Of a stretch of 64,000 bases of DNA, positions 22,976 to 33,387 are shown in pieces. This DNA comes from Basidiobolus meristosporus CBS 931.73 (taxonomy: Eukaryota > Basidiobolomycota > Basidiobolomycetes > Basidiobolales > Basidiobolaceae), in NCBI GenBank assembly GCA_002104905.1, contig MCFE01000130.1:62001-126000 (forward strand), given 5' to 3'. How positions within the stretch are numbered: position 1 is the first letter of the stretch; every line of letters starts with the position of its first letter. The notes beneath the pieces are model-generated. The model did not search any database. It was given only the letters and a program-made list of their open reading frames with translations, and had not been told where the DNA came from. The translations under genes were made by a program, and so were the position numbers.

Positions 22976-24213
22976 CTAAATGTTCATACTGACTAGTCCT
23001 AATTTTGACCTAAGATATTCAAACTTGTCTCTAGCTAATGGTTTGGTAAATATGTCTGCAATCATTTCATCTGTAGGGCAGTAAACTAAGCTAACTAAGT
23101 TATTCTCTATAGCTTCATGTATGAAATGATGTCTAATATCTATGTGCTTAGTTATAGCATGAAAAGTTGGATTTCTACCTAATTGTATACATCCTTGATT
23201 ATCTTGAAATAAAGTAATAGGCGTTTTTTGACATAGGCCTAAATCTGTAAGAAGTTTTCCTAACCACATTGCTTCTTTTGTAGCTTCACAAGCTGCAATA
23301 TACTCTGCCTCTGTGGTGGAAAGTGCTACGGTTGGTTGCTTTCTTGAATTCCATGAAATTGCTCCTTTACAGTAAAGAAAGGTGTATCCTATGGTGGATC
23401 TTCTGTCTTCTAGATTTTGTCCCCAATCAGCATCAGAGTATCCCACAAGATCCTGTTCTGAATCCTTATAAGTGTATCTTAAGCAGATATCAGCAGCTCC
23501 TTTTAGGTATCTAAAAATCCGCTTAACTGCTGCAATATGATCAGATCCATAGTTCTGATTATGTTGGCTGACAACTCCCACTGAATACAAGATATCTGGA
23601 CGTGTTCCAAGCATGATATACATCAGACTGCCAACCATAGATGGATAAGGAAAGTCAGGGCTTTCAAATAGCACCAAGCTCTTTTGGTTTGGTTGAGTTT
23701 TGACCAAGTTAAGGTTTGTCTCCATTGGGGTAGCTGCTGGTTTACAGTCTTCCATTTGGTACTTCTTTAGTATATCTTGAATATACTTGGATTGGCTTAG
23801 GGTGATAGTCTGGGTACTTCTGTCTATGGAGAACTTAATCCCTAAGTAGTAACTGAGTTCTCCTAGATCAGACATCTTGAACTCATTAGATAGGCTGGAT
23901 TTAGTCTCTTCCAATGTTTCTAGGTTATTGGCAGCTATAATAAGTTCATCCACATATAGAGCTAATAGGACTAGATTTGCTCTATCTGGCTTATAGTATA
24001 TACTATAGGCAGCATTACTCCTCTTGAAACTCAAAGATTCCAAATAAGAATCTATCTTGCAATTCCAGGCTCTTGGTGATTGTTTGAGACCATAGAGTGA
24101 CTTTTAAGCTTGCAGACCAAATGGGGGTTATCTTAGTCAACAAACCCATCAGGCTGGTCCATATACACATCCTCATCAAGTTCTCCATTCAAAAATGCAG
24201 TTTTTACATCCAT
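22976..24213 (-). pseudogene. element A reverse transcriptase and RNase H
   Basis: The intact frame is 24043-22976 (355 residues), ending 11 bp before the 3' LTR. Just upstream, MDVKTAFLNGELDEDVYM (about 24211-24158) can still be read but is separated by stops. Reverse transcriptase motifs of copia are clear: LSYYLGI, SKYIQDILKKY and PYPSMVGSLMYIM. The catalytic box normally YVDD reads YVDE (about 23945-23956), a change expected to cripple polymerisation. RNase H follows with STTEAEYIAACEATKEAMWL and the usual HIDIRHHFI end. LTR-proximal position and motif order fit Ty1/copia. Confidence 0.88.
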
Positions 24214-25467
24214 TTAATGAATAAAATATTTATATATGGCTGAAATAGTCAATATTAATCTAATGGAATTAAACTTGGCTACCAGTGCAAAGGTCTCAGT
24301 ATAGTCAAGTCCTTTTGTTTGAGAGTATCCTTTGGCTACAAGTCTTGCTTTGTATCTTTCAATTGTACCATCAGCCTTGTATTTTGTCTTGAAGACCCAT
24401 CTGCATCCAATTGATTTTTGGTTGATTGATAATTTGACTAAGTCCCAAGTTTGCTTTTCTATCAGGGCCTGATATTCCTCAGTCATTGCAGATCTCCAAA
24501 ACTTCATCTGAGGGCTATTTAGGGCCTCTTTTACAGTCTGGGGCTCATCAATATGGACTGAATAGGCATAGGCTAAGTTTGTACCCTCATTGATATAGTA
24601 ATTTGGGCTATTTCTTGTCCAATTGGATCTCCAAGCATTTGATACTGGAATGATCACTTCTGAGATATTCCTGGGCACTGATTCTGGCTGAACCACGGTT
24701 GTAGAGTCCTCTGGAGTGAAAAAAATTTCATTGTTTTGCTCTGATTCAATCCTGACAATTGATGGACTTGAGATCAAATTTTTGTCATCATCCAATGTCA
24801 TTTTTTGTGAAAATTTTGAATTTTCATCACACAACACATCCCTGGACTTGATCAGCTTCTTTGCTTTGGTATTGTAGAGTCTGTATGCCTTACTCTCATT
24901 GCAGTAGCCCAAAAATATGCATTTTACACTTTTTGGCTCAAATTTTGACTGATTTCCGGCCAGTTGTTTGGCATATGCTGTACACCCAAATTTTCTTAGA
25001 TGTTCTGCGCTTGGTCTGTATCCATACCATGCTTCATATGGAGTAGAATCACAAAGTATTCTGTTATAACTCCTATTTTTAAGGTATACAGCAGTGGCAA
25101 CTGTTTCCGCCCAAAAATCATAGGATAATTTTTGATCATGGATCATAGATCTTGCCATATCAATTATTGATCTGTTAGCTTGTTCTGCTACTCCATTTTG
25201 CTGTGGGGAGTATGGTACAGTAGTCTCTTGCTTTATCCCATGAATTTTGCAGAAGTGGATGAAGAGTTTTGAGGTATATTCTCCACCTTTGTCAGAGCAT
25301 ATTTTCTTGATTTTATCACCAGTTTCTCTCTCCACCATGGCTTTAAACTCCCTGAACTTAGACAGAGCTTCCTCCTTTCTCTCCATGAAGTAGACCCATG
25401 TGTATCTTGTATAACCATCAATAAAAGTGATTAAATACTTCATCCCACCTAAGGATGAATTTTGCAT
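24214..25467 (-). pseudogene. element A integrase and start of reverse transcriptase
   Basis: A 417-codon frame. The integrase core shows the D-D-E pattern: Asp in ITFIDGYTRYTWVYF, Asp in ICSDKGGEYTS and Glu in PQQNGVAEQANRSI, followed by YGYRPSAEHLRKFGC. The C-terminal part enters the reverse transcriptase with CRWVFKTKYKADGTIERYKAR and LVAKGYSQTKGLDY. A stop at its end (about 24214) cuts it from the rest of the polymerase. A frame change at about 25420-25500 separates it from the upstream frame. Confidence 0.88.
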
Positions 25468-26340
25468 AGGTCCACACAGATCTGAGTGAATTAGATCTAA
25501 TTTTTTTCTTAGTTTTGATTAACCCAGAGCTCTTGAATGGTTGTCTGGCTTGTTTCCCATATATGCAGGCTTCACAGTGCTCCAAATTAGCTGGGGGATC
25601 AATTTTCACTCCAGAAATTAGCTGATCTTTGATCATTTTACGCAAATAATCAAAATTGATGTGTCCAAATCTCCTATGCCAAAGCATTGGTGTTTCTTCA
25701 TTTATGTTACTTATATTGGCTTCCAGATATGATGGAATATAAGTCAACTTGTATAGATTCTGATCTCTGATGCCCAAAGCAATATGAGCACCATTTTGAT
25801 CAGTGATCCTGCATCCAGAATTATCAAAACTGAAACTGAGTCCTTCTGCTGTGGCCTTGCTTACAGAGAGTAGGTTCTTGGCTATTTCTGGTACATAGAG
25901 TACTTCTTTAAAGGTCAGTGTATGGCTTCCTTCACTGCTTCTGAGGTTTACTTGGATAGTTCCTTCTCCCACTGCATCAAGTGTTCTACTGTCACCCATG
26001 AAAACCTTCTTAATTGGAATTTCTTGATATTGGGTAAAAAGTTCTTTTTGGTGTGTAAAGTGTTGAGAAGCTCCAGAGTCAATATACCACGTCTGAGAAT
26101 CCCTGTTTGTGGTCATATTTAGTGCAGATATGAATAGTCTATCTTCAGTTGTTGCAGCATTTCCATATTCAGTCTTCTTTTGCTGATAATCTCTCATCTT
26201 GAGACACCAGTTTGATGTTTGTTCTTTCCTTTTGCAGTAGTTGCAAAACAGGTTGCCATTGCCTTTGTAGGGTCTTGGGTACCTCCTTTGTTGGTGATCA
26301 TTGCTTATCAAAGCATTTTCTTCTTCCTTCTTATTGGTGC
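25418..26340 (-). pseudogene. element A nucleocapsid, protease and pre-integrase zinc domain
   Basis: The frame enters at the inner edge of the 1080-bp insert and runs left. A nucleocapsid knuckle C-x2-C-x4-Q-x4-C replaces the normal His with Gln (about 26219-26221). WYIDSGASQHF is the copia aspartic protease active site. LWHRRFGH and HCEACIYGK form the HHCC zinc domain before the integrase. The frame then runs into lysine-rich residues (about 25500) and out of register with the integrase frame. Confidence 0.85.
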
Positions 26341-27420
26341 TGTGGTGGTGTATAAGTCCAAAGGGCAAAATATGGCCAATACTTCTCAAGTGTGAATGTG
26401 TGTGGGGTGTTCACTGGGTGCAATAACCTCTGGCAAAAGCTTGCTAGGAATACTGGGTCTTTTGTCTAATCTAATGTGATGGGGGATAAAGCCTCAATCT
26501 TGTCAAGGGAAAACTATTGAACTACAATCCCCAACTTGGTTGGCGTCTTAACAAAAGTTTATAATGGCTTCAACGTCCTTTGAGATGACAATGTACTAAA
26601 GCTTCCAAAGTCAAAACAACTGTAAACTCCACCAACAGGGACTTGATAAGAATGCAGCTTTGACCAATAGTTACAAAGACTGAAAAGTATCTTTGCCTGT
26701 ACAAGAACAAACTTGGGAAAACACACAAATATAATAAAATATACCTACTCTGAGTATTCCTCACAAGTAGTGCCTCCAAGGTCAGTTGGCTGTCAGCACA
26801 GTTTCCTGGGAGTATTGTCAGGTCTGAGTCAGAAAATAGTGGTAATAGGCAGTGGTGATCTCACTAATCAAAAAGTCGGAATATTGAAAGAGGGATGATT
26901 TATTTTAAGGGATAGCCTCCCTTATATACTTTTTTTTCTGCTCAAATTCTTGCTAGAAAATACTTTCCGGAAGTTTCCAGAAGGTAGTAGACAGCCAATC
27001 ATGTCATTGTGTACTAGAAATAGCGCAAATTCTTGGCGGATTGTTCCATGAGACATAGTAGCACCTAGCCAATCAGGTAGTGGTAATATGAAACCCCTGT
27101 GTCATGTGGTTGCCTCTTGTGGTAGTAGGATAGGAGGGTTATGAAACCAAGACGGTCACATGACATGGGCACTGTTGGGGTATTTGCCTTATATGGTAAC
27201 TATCTTATCTTGGCATCTTGGCAAGGAATAAGAATAGCTTGTGCAATGGGTTAATAGTGACAAATAGTTTGTCAGGTTGCATAGTAATAATCACATAGAC
27301 AAAAATAGGAAATATTGCAAATTTGGGATGATACTAATGTAGGGGGGTAATCCTTTTTAGGGAAGTGAGCGTATGGGAATGAGCACATCTGCCTGTGGGT
27401 GTCACTGTGACCCCACTACA
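26341..27420 (-). mobile_element. 1080-bp LTR-like insertion in element A gag
   Basis: Comparison with uninterrupted gag copies at 31.39-31.44 kb and 57.55-57.60 kb shows foreign sequence splitting the frame. Ends are tgtggtgg and ccactaca, a TG...CA pair with imperfect inverted repeats. Flanks gtgc/gcgc form a possible 4-bp duplication with one mismatch. Read on the minus strand it has TATA (about 26922-26930) and then aataaa (26899-26904). No coding frame is convincing. It fits a solo LTR of a different retrotransposon. Confidence 0.65.
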
Positions 27421-28031
27421 GCGCTTGATTTTCTTAATTCTTCATCCAGGAGCCTTCCATATACATAATTTAAGGTCAAATCTTCAGTTCTGGACTCTAG
27501 GGCTGATACAAGTCCCTGAAACTCATCTGTCAGGCTATTCAGGATGGTAACTATCACATCTTCATCAGTAGTTGGTACGCCCACAGATTCCATCTCATCT
27601 ACCAGCAGGGTAATTCTGTTAATTAGATTTTTCATTTCTTCTCCTGGCAGCATCTTTGTGGTAAAAAATTTTTGTCCTGGATACATTTTCTTGGCAGCTG
27701 AACATGACTGGTAGGTGTCTTCTAATGCTTTACAGGCATTCTTTGTCTTTTTTGCTCTTGAGCATTGAATTAGCAATTTGTCCTTGACATTAAGGCAAAT
27801 GCAGTTAAAGGCACTTTGTTCTTTCTTCTGGTACTTTAAGGCTTCCTCTCCCATATTTTTAGGAGGGCATTCTTCCCCCATGACAATATCCCAAAGGCCT
27901 CTTTCTTGTAGCAGCATCTTCATCATCACCTTCCACACTTGGTAGTTAGATCCATCCAACTTTTCAGCGGAGGGAAAAATTCCGGTAATAGCAGTAGTAG
28001 ACATTGTAGAGAGTGACAGCTTGGGGCTCAT
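27421..28031 (-). pseudogene. element A gag, N-terminal part
   Basis: Start ATG at 28031-28029 lies inside the primer-binding site (MSPKLSLS). A copia gag of the UBN2/DUF4219 type follows: LDGSNYQVWKVMM, LLQERGLWDIVMG, NCICLNVKDKLL, KALEDTYQSCSAAKK and LLVDEMESVGVPTTDEDVI. The frame is open up to KSSA, where the 1080-bp insert begins. The longer open frame reaching into the LTR is not thought to be used. Confidence 0.85.
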
Positions 28032-28035
28032 AACC
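28023..28035 (-). other. primer-binding site of element A, containing the gag ATG
   Basis: On the minus strand ggttatgagcccc follows the 5' LTR directly. It is complementary to the initiator tRNA-Met anticodon arm. The gag start codon is its bases 5-7, which would pair with the CAU anticodon of the primer. Confidence 0.75.
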
Positions 28036-28385
28036 TGTTGTAAGAGTCTTGGCAATATTGGAAGTGATTGGGAGGACAAGTAGATTATGTGGTTTCCACT
28101 TAATGATTTATTGAATGTAAAAGTAGTATTTATACTTTTACCTGGTCTTGGCATTACAAACGTGTAGAATAAGTTAAGGAAGGTCCCAAGAGCATGTGTA
28201 CAAGGTTTGGGGCTGTTTGGGCAACTTTGAGAATTTTCATGTTCTGGGTACCTGGTATTTTGGTGAAAATATTCTAAGTAAATCCCAACAAGGAATTTGG
28301 GTCAGTATTCTCTAGGATTTAAAGGTGATGATCTAAGTGACTAAGTTAGGTGAATATTTAGGTGGAAATACAAATTTTTACAACA
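28036..28385 (-). repeat. 5' LTR of element A
   Basis: 350 bp, matching 22616-22964 with roughly a dozen scattered differences and one extra t. It has the same TATA/aataaa arrangement. Confidence 0.9.
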
Positions 28386-28390
28386 CAAAC

Positions 28391-29669
28391 TAGGGTACTT
28401 CCCAAATGGAGCCAAAACTTATGTAGACCATATTTGGACTATCTGGCAATGTAGATATGTTCTATGGAGCCTCTTGTGCAAAGTTCTCAAGCCAGAAACC
28501 CCAGAAGAGCCTTGAAACTTCAACAGGATCTGTCAGATATTGTAGTACATATTGAAGCAGATTATTTAATGCAGAAGTCTGGTTGTCTGCTGTCTATGGA
28601 GCTGAAAGAAAAAGGTGCAAGGATCAACCAAGAGGGTTTTATGGATTCTGCAGATGCTGAGAAGATCAGTTAGCCTTTCAAACCAAGCTCAAAGTTGAAA
28701 ATAACTATGAGGAGAATGAGGATAATCAAAACCCTTGTCAAGGAGAATATCACTTCTGAAAAAGCGCCAATCTCTATTCTACAAGTATATCCTGATAAGA
28801 CAAAAGCAGCTGTATCAATCCAAATCAGTAGAAGCACTCTAAGAATAGCTACCAAACAACCTATGATGTTGTCCAATACCAAACTGGGTAAATCAAGAAG
28901 CAAATGGACTTTGAATCTACCATAAATGAAGTAATCAGTCCTAAGAAAGTTGTTGCTACTTAAAGAAGACAAGGATGACCATTTAGATCATCTTTGTGAA
29001 TCTGAACCACTAAACAGATGTGGTTCAAGTGGGAGCAGGCCATCCCAGCTCAGAGTTGAGCAAAAACCTTTTTTTTGGCCATGTTTGTATGTGCCACTGT
29101 GCCAGGAAATGAGGATAATCTAGATCAGGAGTAAATAACAAAACCTTAACTTGGCCCAATATAGGTCATTTCTTTTACCTCATATAGAGTCTATATGATG
29201 GAAGTAACTGTCCCTGAGCCAAATATGGACATACAGTGAAGTTGTCTAAGTGAATTAGACTTTTGCCTGGAAATAAGGAAACTCCAGATCTGCCATAAGT
29301 GACAAAACCTTAACTTGACCAAAAGTGGGTTAAATTTGCTCAAATAAGAAGCGTTGGATAGCCCAGAGGCTATATATCAGTATTACAATCTAACAATTAG
29401 ACTTGGAGCATTGTTCAATCTTGTACAACTGATCAAAACTGATGGTTAGTATTTTGATCAGATCATTCTGATTTTTAGGCATACTATTAAGTTGATATGC
29501 ACACTGGGTTACAGGTTTTTTTTCTTGTTCAAATAAGTTGAACACAAGTGCATATACTGTTGGATGATATATTAGTCCAGTATGCAACACAGCCAAATCT
29601 TACTGCTTATTGCAGATTGGACACTCTCAATATGTATTTATTACTCATGAATATTTTGTCGAGTGGGAA
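28391..29669 (+). other. right internal part of element B
   Basis: Decayed non-LTR interior of B after the nested A insertion. Weak protein-like stretches occur at 28464-28673 and 28695-28925 with stops between, but no retroviral motif is certain. The purine tract gagtgggaa closes the region at 29661-29669. Confidence 0.6.
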
Positions 29670-30018
29670 TGGTGCAATTATTAAGTTGTCACCAAAATAT
29701 TCATGCTAACTTAGTCACATAGACCTTATTATTTGATTAGCATTTTGTCCTGATCAAATTTCTTGTGGGGATTTACTTAGAATATTTTTACCAAATTGTC
29801 AGGTACCCAGATTCTTATTTTTCTCAAAGTTGTCCTAAAGACCCCAAACTCTGCACACATATTCTTGGGACCTTCCTTAGCAAACTCTGCATGCTTGTCT
29901 TCTCTACTCTATCAAAAGTATAAATACCATACTTTTGATCAATAAATCTATTAGTGAATAACATGTAAATCATCTAGTTCTCCACATCACTTCCAATACT
30001 CCTCATTATATTGCAACA
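29670..30018 (+). repeat. 3' LTR of element B
   Basis: Starts tggtgcaattatt (first LTR bases slightly changed) and ends atattgcaaca. It is near-identical in order and length to 20209-20556. Confidence 0.85.
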
Positions 30019-30098
30019 ATTGTGACTATGATGGAGAAGAACAAAATTGTCTTTATTTATTCAAGAGGAAAGGATCTGATACCAAACACAGCACCTGG
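30019..30098 (+). pseudogene. Ty3/gypsy chromodomain remnant, right part
   Basis: Continues the integrase remnant that ends at 20208. Joined across the target duplication, the sequence leads into DYDGEEQNCLYLFKRKGSD, which looks like a chromodomain (compare the usual Y-L-V-K-W-K-G). A one-base shift separates it from the integrase frame. The expected terminal Trp-Glu region is cut by the next LTR at 30099. Confidence 0.65.
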
Positions 30099-30445
30099 CG
30101 TTGTAAGAGTCTTGGAGATATTGGAAGTGATTGGGAGGACAAGTAGATTATGTGGTTTTCACTTAATGATTCATTGAATGTAAAAGCAGTATTTATACTT
30201 TTACATGGTCTTGGCATAACAAACACATAGAATAGGTTGAAGAAGGTCCCAAGAACATGCATGCAAAGGTTGGGGCTGTTTGGACAACTTTGAGAATTTT
30301 CATGTTCTGGGTACCTGGTATTTTGGTGAATATTCTGAGTAAATCCCAACAAAGAATCTGGGTAGTATTCTCTAGGATTTGAAGGTAATGATCTAAGTGA
30401 CTAAGTTAGGTGAATATTTAGGTGGAAATACAAATTTTTACAGCA
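30099..30445 (-). repeat. copia family A LTR
   Basis: A full-length family A LTR with slightly altered ends (cgttgtaagag ... ttttacagca). No target duplication pairs its outer flank (cctgg) with 32378 onward. It is likely the 3' LTR of a deleted element reaching to 32377. Confidence 0.75.
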
Positions 30446-30448
30446 AGG

Positions 30449-30914
30449 TGTGGATCAACAAAGCTAGGCAGATTTCCAAGGCAAGGCTGTTTATTGAAGA
30501 CCTGTGTTTATCAGGCTGAGGAATACATAAGGGGGAGATGGGACTTTATATACCTTTTGACAATATGGATCCCAAGAGATATTGGCTAATACTGATGGGG
30601 TTCTGGGGTGAGGCGCAGTAAGTGTGCCAGGATAGAAATATACTAAAGAACAGACTAGAATATCACATGGTGATATGTCAGGGGTCAGCTGATCATGTGG
30701 CTAGGTCATGCAACATGCAATTGCCACATATGGTAATGAGCTACATAAATTCCAAAGGGGAGCTTCCATGGAATGTTCCATTGTATAATGTTAACTTGGA
30801 GCTTTCCAGAAGTTGCTAGAATGTAGTAGAACTTTTCTAGAAGGAACTGGGATTTCTTCACCAACTCAATTTAGCTTGAACATTGGAGATCAGGGATGTC
30901 ATGTGATCATGACA
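30449..30914 (-). mobile_element. unrelated LTR-like insert with deletion
   Basis: About 466 bp beginning tgtggatcaac and ending gatcatgaca, joining a family A LTR on the left to mid-protease sequence of element A on the right. On the minus strand it has ggtatataaag followed about 45 bp later by aataaa. All sequence from the integrase to the purine tract is missing, so insertion and deletion both occurred here. Confidence 0.5.
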
Positions 30915-32028
30915 GAAACTGAGTCCTTCTGCTGTGGCCTTGCTCAGAGATAATAGGTTTTTGGCTATTTCTGGTACATATATTACATCTTTGAGGGTAA
31001 GTGTATGACTTCCTTCATTGCTTCTAAGGTTCACTTGGATAGCTCCTTCTCCCACTGTATCTAGTGTTCTATTGTCACCCATGAAAACCTTCTTGATTGG
31101 AATCTCTTGATATTGGGTAAAAAGTTCCTTTTGATGTGTAAAGTGTTGAGATGCTCCAGAGTCAATGTACCATGTCTAAGAATCCTTGTTTGTTGTCATA
31201 TTTAGTGCAGATATGAATAGTCTATCTTCTATTGTTGCAGCATTTCCATCTTCAAACTTCTGTTGCTGATATAACTTGCTTTTTGAGGCACTGGTCTAAG
31301 GTGTATCTTTTCCTTTTGCAGTAGCTACACAACAGGTTGCTGTTGCCTCTAAAATGTCTTGAGTACCTCCTTGTTTGTTATCATTGCTTATCAAAGCATT
31401 TATTTCTTCCTTCATTTTGGCACTTGATTTTCTTAATTTTTCATCCAGGAGCCTTCCATATATGCAACTTAAGGTCAAATCATCAGTTCTGGGCTCTAGG
31501 GATGATACAAGACCCTAAAACTTGTCTGTCAGGCTATTCAGGATGGTATCAATTGCATCCTCATCAGTAGTTGGTACACCCACTGCTTCCATCTCATCCA
31601 CCAACATGATAATTCTGTTAGTTGTATTTTTTGTTTCTTCTCCTGGCAGCATCTTTGTAGTAAAGAATTTCTGTCTAAGCTACACTTCCTTAGCAGCTGA
31701 ACATGACTGGTAGGTGTCTTCTAATGCTTTACAGGCATTCTTTGCCATTTTTGCTCTTGACATTGAATTAACAATTTGTCTTTGACATTAAGTGCAGTTA
31801 AAGGCACTTTGTTCTTTCTTCTGGTACTTTAAAGCTTCTGCTCCCACATCTTTAGGAGGGCACTCTTCTCTTATGACAATATCCCAAAGGACTCCTTCTT
31901 GTAGCTGCATCTTCATCTTCATCTTACACACTTGGTAGTTAGATCCATCCAGCTTTTCTGTAGAGGGAAAAATTCCAGTAAAAGCAGTAGTAGACATTCC
32001 TGAGAGTGAAAGCTTGGGGCTCATAATA
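30915..32028 (-). pseudogene. gag-protease remnant of a second family A element
   Basis: Aligns with 25.82-26.3 kb and 27.42-28.03 kb of element A. Readable pieces are TVGEGAIQVNLRSNEGSH, EIAKNLLSLSKATAEGLSF, a gag tail that lacks the 1080-bp insert, and the gag N-terminus (STTAFTGIFPSTEKLDGSNY). Several frameshifts and stops make it non-functional. Confidence 0.8.
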
Positions 32029-32377
32029 TGTTGCTAGAGACTTTGAGATATTAGAAGTGACTTGGAGAACAAGTAGATAATGTGGTTTTCACTTAACAAT
32101 TTATTGATTGTAAAAGTAGTATTTATACTTTTACTTGGTCTTGGTAGAGCAAACACAAAGAATAGGTTTAAGAAGGTCTCAAGAGCATGTGTGCAAAGTT
32201 TGGGGCTATTTGGACCACTTTGAGAATTTTCATGTTCTAGGTATCTGATATTTTGGTGAAAATATTCAAAGTAAATCCCAACAAGGAATTTGGTCAGCAT
32301 ACTCTAGGATCTAAAGGTAATGATCTAAGTGACTGAGTTAGGTGAGTATATAGGTGGAATTACATATTATTACAACA
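32029..32377 (-). repeat. copia family A LTR (5' end of second copy)
   Basis: A 349-bp LTR, tgttgctagagac ... attacaaca, directly beside the gag remnant to its left. The adjacent primer-binding site is altered (atattatgagcccc). Confidence 0.75.
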
Positions 32378-32952
32378 GTTAAAGTATGTCAATTGCAGCA
32401 GATGTGCACATATGTAGAGGTTTTTAAGCAGGAGGCTATAGTTTTTATTTATTCAAATTGTATGTGGAATACCCAAGGTAGTAGTGGGTAAGCAAATAAA
32501 CAGAGGTGATTCTACAGTGGAATATATGAACTGTGCAAGGGGAGGTAGCAAAAGGAAATACTATTTGGTAAATTGGTACCATGGTATTATACAGAACTGG
32601 CTGTAGGTCACCATACTGCCTTGATAAAGCCATTAGAGGCTTGCAATGAGGCTGTCAAAATGCCATCAAGTTTTTTGCCATATAAGACAATTGGATGTAC
32701 AGACTGGTTAGATCCACTCCAATAGTTGCAGAGCACACTAAGACCACAATAATGTCATGCCACCCCCAGCAAGACACTGCCCAAACATCTTCAAGTTTTT
32801 AACTTTATTTGGTGTTAAAATTAGCCAAACACTGTTATTGCCCCATCATAAGATTGTATAGAGGGTCATTAATTCTAAGCTGATGGTATTTTAATGGTCT
32901 CCTAACAGGATCCTGATGGCTGATCTGGATTGAATCCACCTGCAGGACCAAA
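32378..32952. repeat. fragment of the dispersed unknown repeat family
   Basis: 32378-32470 resembles the reverse complement of about 59.55-59.66 kb (shared 'gtatgtcaattg.ggcag.tgtgc' and 'caggaggc.a.agttttt' blocks). The matching continuation appears at 33734-33790. The family A remnant 32953-33733 therefore lies inside an older copy of this repeat. The rest is unexplained AT-rich sequence. Confidence 0.5.
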
Positions 32953-33387
32953 TTATTTTTCATAGGGTCTGCTAATTTCTTTTTTCATTTCTTCTCCTGG
33001 CAGCATCTTTGTGGTAAAGAATTTTTGTCTGAGATACATCTTCTTAGCAGTTGAACATGACTGGTATGTGTCTTCTAATGCCTTCCAGGCATTCTTTGCG
33101 GTTTTTGCTCTTAAGCACTGAATTAGCAATTTGTCTTTGAGATTAAGGCAAATGCAGTTAAAGGCACTTTGTTCTTTCTTCTGGTACTCTATAGAATCCT
33201 CTCCCATGTTTTTAGGAGGGCATTCTTCTCCCATGACAACATCCCAAAGGCCTCTTTCTTGCAGCAGCATCTTCATCTTCACCTTCCATACTTGATAGTA
33301 GATCTATCCAACTTTACAGCAGAAGGGGAAATCCCAGTAATAGCAGTAGTAGACATTGTAGAGAGTAACAGCTTGGGGCTTGTAACC
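32953..33387 (-). pseudogene. third family A copy, gag fragment
   Basis: Readable gag pieces include LLQERGLWDVVMGEECPP, NCICLNLKDKLL and KALEDTYQSCSTAKK. It is truncated on the left at about 32980 and has a one-base shift near 33297. Confidence 0.8.

Larger units (their letters stand above)
22616..28385 (-). mobile_element. full-length copia (Ty1/copia) element A nested in B
   Basis: A complete-ended copia element on the minus strand. LTRs are at 28036-28385 (5') and 22616-22964 (3') and differ at roughly a dozen positions by eye. The perfect target duplication caaac lies at 22611-22615 and 28386-28390. Order on the minus strand is 5' LTR, primer-binding site, gag, protease, integrase, reverse transcriptase, RNase H, purine tract gagtgggag (22965-22973), 3' LTR, which is the copia order. 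Its coding sequence is broken several times, and a 1080-bp insert sits in gag. Confidence 0.93.
20209..30018 (+). mobile_element. copia-type LTR element B, host of nested element A
   Basis: Terminal direct repeats at 20209-20556 and 29670-30018 (about 348 bp, TG...CA) are flanked by a perfect 5-bp duplication attgt at 20204-20208 and 30019-30023. A primer-binding site follows the 5' LTR (20557-20569). A purine tract gagtgggaa lies just before the 3' LTR (29661-29669). Without element A and one target copy, B is about 4.0 kb, with about 3.3 kb of internal sequence. That internal part has no intact gag or pol: only decayed frames (20570-21600; 28460-28925) and a large hairpin (21630-22365). B is therefore either a defective copy or a non-autonomous element mobilised in trans. 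Confidence 0.85.
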
